Below are positions 60,844-64,000 of a stretch of DNA of 64,000 nucleotides, piece by piece. The position numbers and the translations under genes are program-made. The DNA is taken from NCBI GenBank assembly GCA_942492825.1, contig OW818635.1, positions 62,001 through 126,000 of the forward strand. Reading direction: 5' to 3'. The notes beneath the pieces were generated by a model. That model was not told the DNA's origin. It ran no database searches and worked only from the letters and a program-made list of their open reading frames with translations. The stretch is from GWE2-51-13 sp942492825. GTDB taxonomy: Bacteria > Bacillota_I > Bacilli_A > Erysipelotrichales > Erysipelotrichaceae. The first letter of the stretch is position 1; each line of letters starts with the position of its first letter.

Positions 60844-61829
60844 ATGCGATGATGGACTTCGGAATATTACAGGAATATGTCATGGATACCAACGTGACCG
60901 ATATCAATTATAACGGCCAACAATGTTGGATCGACCATCTCAAACAAGGACGATTCACAATTGAACCGTTTACCGCCCACGAATTTATGAACCAATTGGC
61001 ATTCAAACTTGCCAATCGCGTCAACTTAGCATTTAATACATCTTCACCGGTTGTCGAAGCGGAATTCGGGGACATGCGTATCAGTATGATCCATCCCAGC
61101 GTTTGTCCGAAAGGGTTGAGTCTATCCTTTCGTAAAACCCCGGCGACATGCCGTTTAATTGAAAAAGAGATGCTGAAGTCGGGATATTGCGAAGCCTGGG
61201 TACTGGGATTTCTAAAAGAAGCGGTCCTTCGCAACCGTAACATCTTGGTTAGCGGCTTACCCGGAGCAGGTAAGACCGAACTGGTTAAGTACTTGATGCA
61301 ATTTATCCCACCTTCCCAACGCGTTATCACGATCGAAGATACTCTTGAATTAAGGTATGGCGATCTTTACCCGAACAAAGACCATGTCTCAATGAAAGTC
61401 TCGGAAATATTCGACTATCCCAAAGCCATTAAAACCAGTTTGCGTCAACGCCCGGATTGGGTCTGCGTGTCGGAAGTTCGCGGCGCCGAAGTGATCTCTC
61501 TGATGCAGAGCGTATCGACCGGAGCGAGTTTGATTAGTACGATCCATGCGGAAAGCGCGGCGCAAATTCCGCAACGTATCCTACATATGTTGCCTGGATT
61601 GCACTTGACCGATGATGCGATGCGCCATTTGATCTATGGCTCGATCGATATTGGGATCCACCTAGAATGCAAAGCGAGCGCCAATGGAATCAAACGTCGC
61701 GTTCGTGAGATCGTCGCTTATCATATCGATCCGCAAGATCAACTTTCGATAATCCCTGTCTATAATGCCGAAAAACGAGGGGATTCCATGTTTCTTGACG
61801 ATCTTCCGAAAAAGGGAGGACGCAAATGA
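60840..61829 (+). CDS. tadA: CpaF/TadA-type secretion ATPase
   Basis: This 329-aa type II/IV secretion ATPase has Walker A GLPGAGKTELVKYL, the Asp box ITIEDTLELRY, Walker B region VCVSEVRGAEVISLM and the His box STIHAESAAQIPQRIL. It powers Tad pilus assembly or protein secretion. It lacks the long N-terminal extension of many CpaF proteins. It overlaps both neighbours by four bases. Confidence 0.93.
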   Translation: MNAMMDFGILQEYVMDTNVTDINYNGQQCWIDHLKQGRFTIEPFTAHEFMNQLAFKLANRVNLAFNTSSPVVEAEFGDMRISMIHPSVCPKGLSLSFRKTPATCRLIEKEMLKSGYCEAWVLGFLKEAVLRNRNILVSGLPGAGKTELVKYLMQFIPPSQRVITIEDTLELRYGDLYPNKDHVSMKVSEIFDYPKAIKTSLRQRPDWVCVSEVRGAEVISLMQSVSTGASLISTIHAESAAQIPQRILHMLPGLHLTDDAMRHLIYGSIDIGIHLECKASANGIKRRVREIVAYHIDPQDQLSIIPVYNAEKRGDSMFLDDLPKKGGRK

Positions 61830-62692
61830 ATCCTTGGTTGTTGATCCCTATATTCGCTTTGATTTCACTCATGATATTCAGACATTGGATTGCCCGAAGC
61901 GCATTTGCGATCCATGGAAGCCGTCAACTGTTACGCGAACTCTCCTTATATGGAACCCATCTGAAATTGACGACGTTCTACCTTTGGCATATCGGCGCTC
62001 TGATCGCGGTGATCGGATTTGGGACGATGTTCGACTTAAGGGCTGCATATATCTTAATTCTCGCCATCGCGGCGTTTCTGCAAATCCCGGCGGCATTGAC
62101 CTGGCATGCGATCTACCGTGACGAAGAATATCGCTTCTTCCAACTGACTTCCTTTCTCCAACAATTAGTCGCGGTATTTAAAATCCATCCTAAAATCTAC
62201 CAGGCGTTAGGCGAATGTCGCAATCAAACGGACGGTGCGCTGGCGAAAGATGTGGAAACATGGATTTCGAATCTGGATCACGGCGTACCGGCTTCCCAAA
62301 GTTGCGAAACTTTCTTGCAACATCAACCGCATTTCATCGTCGCCAACCTGATTCGCTTGATGATGTTTGCGGAAGAATACGGTGGCGATAAGCACGTGGA
62401 AGGATTGGAGATGATCCAAGATGACATCGAAGACTGGATCGACGATACAGTCACCTTAAAGCAGAATCAACGCGGCTTACGAAACCGAATTCTAATGTTA
62501 TGTGGTATGGCGATGTTGATCGCGATGATGAGTCAAAATATGTTGCTGAAAACCGGGCTCGCAATCGACGAACTCTTCCGGGAAACATCCGTGTTTATCT
62601 TTTTACTGGCAATCCAATTGACGATTCTGATGGCGCAAAAGGTCATCGCATCGCCTTGGATCAGCGATGAGGAGAAACTATGGCGATCTTGA
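61826..62692 (+). CDS. tadB: TadB-like inner membrane platform protein
   Basis: This 288-aa protein has two pairs of membrane segments flanking a cytoplasmic T2SSF-type domain (LTSFLQQLVAVFKIHPKIYQALGEC, LIRLMMFAEEYGGDKHVEGLEMI). TadB and TadC form the base on which the ATPase acts. GGAGG precedes the ATG. It overlaps tadA by four bases and tadC by 13. Confidence 0.85.
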   Translation: MNPWLLIPIFALISLMIFRHWIARSAFAIHGSRQLLRELSLYGTHLKLTTFYLWHIGALIAVIGFGTMFDLRAAYILILAIAAFLQIPAALTWHAIYRDEEYRFFQLTSFLQQLVAVFKIHPKIYQALGECRNQTDGALAKDVETWISNLDHGVPASQSCETFLQHQPHFIVANLIRLMMFAEEYGGDKHVEGLEMIQDDIEDWIDDTVTLKQNQRGLRNRILMLCGMAMLIAMMSQNMLLKTGLAIDELFRETSVFIFLLAIQLTILMAQKVIASPWISDEEKLWRS

Positions 62693-63387
62693 TCCTTAAC
62701 CTGATCGTAATTCTACTTTCGATGGCTTACCGATCCAGAATAAGGACATGGATCGTAGATCACGGGATGGAATCGGACTATCGAACCTTTTGCCGCATCG
62801 TGGGTGAAACGCAACCCGAATACCGTATGGCTAAGCGTTGGGACAGAACGGTCAAATCGATGCCGATCCTGGTATTGTCCGTTTTCTTCAAAAACCAGTT
62901 CATCATTCAGATGATACTCGTTAGTATCCTGATCTATCGATATGAATCGGATTACTTAAAACTTAGGGCGAAAACACGTCGCCTAAAATCCCAAATCCGT
63001 TACCAATTCCCGATCTATCTTCGTCAGATCCAAGTCTTGCTTCAAAACAATACCGTCGTGACGACGATCGATCTATCCCAACACTATGCACCTTCGCTCT
63101 TTCGGGCGGAAGTGGCTTACTTTGTCGAACAGTTGCGCCAACGACCGCAAGACATCGATCCCTACCTGGATTTCCTGTCTTTTTATCAATTACCGGAAAT
63201 CGCCAGAGCCATGAAGTTACTTTATCGCTATAACACGGTCGGTCAGGCCGACTCCTATCATCAATTGAATCGTATGATCCAATCGACGTCAAAATGGTTG
63301 CGTGAAGAACGGATATCCCGTAAAACCAACGCACAGGCAGCCTATCAATGGTGGGGAATGGTTAAAAAAATCGCTAATAACCTTTAA
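62680..63387 (+). pseudogene. tadC: TadC-like platform protein, apparently 3'-truncated by an integrated element
   Basis: This 235-aa protein has an N-terminal membrane helix, a second membrane pair (MPILVLSVFFKNQFIIQMILVSILIY) and a T2SSF domain (RYQFPIYLRQIQVLLQNNTVV). TadC proteins usually end in one or two further membrane helices after this domain. Here the sequence stops at WWGMVKKIANNL, where the DNA runs into the terminator and integrase gene of a mobile element. The last residues are probably encoded by element or att sequence. It could still make a shortened protein. Confidence 0.7.
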
Positions 63388-63438
63388 AATAAGGGTTTTA
63401 GCGATATCTAAATTGGAAAGCGTACATAAAGCGTACAA
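63355..63438. mobile_element. Probable left end/att region of an integrated element
   Basis: The boundary between tadC and the element falls near 63355-63370. Two 10-base direct repeats AAAGCGTACA (63417-63426 and 63428-63437), with a period of 11 bases, lie just after the integrase stop and could be integrase arm sites. The right end is outside the window, so the core att sequence cannot be defined. Confidence 0.5.
63364..63405 (-). terminator. Terminator of the integrase gene
   Basis: An imperfect stem (outer arms 63370-63377 with 63398-63405, inner arms with two bulges) ends in T6 on the minus strand (63364-63369). It overlaps the end of tadC. Confidence 0.7.
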
Positions 63439-64000
63439 CTATATATTTTTATGGGCAATTTCGTCCAATTTTTGACTAACTTGAACCTGTTTGTTTGGAT
63501 AAAGATGCGAGTAGGTCCTGAGTGTTGTTTCGATATTTTCGTGTCCAAGACGTTCGGAGATTAACAGAGGGGAGAAACCAAGTTCGATCAGTAATGAAGC
63601 ATGCGAATGTCTTAAGTCATGAACCCTGACCTTTTTAACTCCACTCTTTTTGCATCCTTTTACTATCTCACGGTATAGATAGGATTTGTTTATTGGAAAT
63701 AGTCGTTGAGTTGGTTTGTAACTATGAATCCGTGAGATATAGTTCTCAAGAAGTTCACTGATAAAGTCAGGCATTGTAATTACTCTTTTACTTTTGGGGG
63801 TCTTTGGAGTCAATATTAATTCCTTCCCATTTACTATAGCAAAATTTTTGTTGATGTTGATTGTTTTTTTCGCAAAATCAATATCTTCACCTGTAAGTGC
63901 CATCATTTCTCCTTGGCGCATTCCTGTCCAGAATAATAAGTTAAACACGACTTCAGAGATTGGATTGTCGGAAATACATCGAATGAATTTATCGAATTCC
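63439..64000 (-). CDS. int: Tyrosine recombinase (phage/ICE-type integrase), 5' partial
   Basis: The catalytic domain of a site-specific integrase continues past the right edge in the same frame. Active-site residues are visible: Arg in WTGMRQGEMMAL, His-x-x-Arg in VHDLRHSHASLL, His in ERLGHENIETTL and Tyr in LRTYSHLY. The coding is AT-rich compared with the rest of the window, consistent with a mobile origin. It lies directly at the disrupted end of tadC. Confidence 0.93.
   Translation of the reverse strand, partial: EFDKFIRCISDNPISEVVFNLLFWTGMRQGEMMALTGEDIDFAKKTININKNFAIVNGKELILTPKTPKSKRVITMPDFISELLENYISRIHSYKPTQRLFPINKSYLYREIVKGCKKSGVKKVRVHDLRHSHASLLIELGFSPLLISERLGHENIETTLRTYSHLYPNKQVQVSQKLDEIAHKNI

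Noticed and set aside
1..64000. TGA read as tryptophan (mycoplasma code)
   Set aside because: Many genes end with TGA at the expected family length (dnaK, rsmD, prpC, priA) and tryptophan is coded by TGG.
1..64000. CRISPR arrays, tRNA or rRNA genes
   Set aside because: No regularly spaced repeats, no T-arm GGTTCRA patterns with matching acceptor stems, and no rRNA-like sequence were seen.

Overview
The window reads as chromosomal DNA of a Bacillota (Firmicutes) bacterium with GC near one half by eye. The genetic code is standard: TGA is a normal stop, for example at dnaK. Support comes from hrcA-grpE-dnaK-dnaJ with CIRCE boxes, RNase J, PrkC/PrpC with PASTA domains, RqcH, a type III glutamine synthetase, AGGAGG-type ribosome sites, extended -10 promoters and a clostridial-order rnfCDGEAB operon. 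A lineage near Erysipelotrichia or related Bacilli/Mollicutes is my guess, not a demonstrated placement. No rRNA, tRNA or CRISPR array was seen.

Layout. 1-7.5 kb: an Amt ammonium channel fused to a PII domain, def-rnj, azlCD, an FtsW/RodA-family gene, rsmD and coaD. 7.5-9.1 kb: an AT-rich AbiE type IV toxin-antitoxin pair with its own operator. 9.2-16.5 kb: the chaperone regulon hrcA-grpE-dnaK-dnaJ plus clpB, with two CIRCE elements before hrcA and a CIRCE-like element before clpB. 16.5-22.7 kb: mixed single genes (LUD protein, flippase-like protein, NAD-epimerase, lipoprotein, YgjP-type protease, RqcH). 22.8-32.4 kb: a long housekeeping run gmk, priA, rsmB, rlmN, prpC, prkC, rsgA, rpe, thiN, mostly overlapping by a few bases. 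32.4-35.1 kb: rpmB and ftsA-ftsZ, the FtsA having lost its ATPase signature motifs. 35.2-38.8 kb: small regulatory and unknown genes, ending in a DUF2089/SHOCT-like operon.

Directly after that operon (38831-39171) lies a strongly structured non-coding segment. It seems to hold three successive three-way junctions, each with the same CGCTGCAAGCG hairpin as one arm, and it ends in an intrinsic terminator. I do not recognise it as a known RNA class, and it is my main candidate for something undescribed. 39.2-48.3 kb: GNAT, NAD synthetase, glutamine synthetase III, rubredoxin-like, NifU-like, S1 protein, pgi, SOUL and small membrane genes.

48.4-60.4 kb is an energy-metabolism block. ApbE, the FMN transferase, diverges from an Rnf operon. 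Extra and mutually similar FMN-binding domains are attached to the ends of both RnfD and RnfG. RnfB is only 99 residues and lacks the ferredoxin domains. A 60-residue four-cysteine membrane peptide is translationally coupled to rnfB. Next come a LytS-type kinase, a LytTR regulator and a CstA-family transporter (a likely pyruvate sensing and uptake set), then a lactate-oxidase-family FMN enzyme. 60.4-64 kb: a Tad-type secretion cluster whose tadC appears cut off at its 3' end by an integrated element, of which only the tyrosine integrase and the probable att region are in the window.
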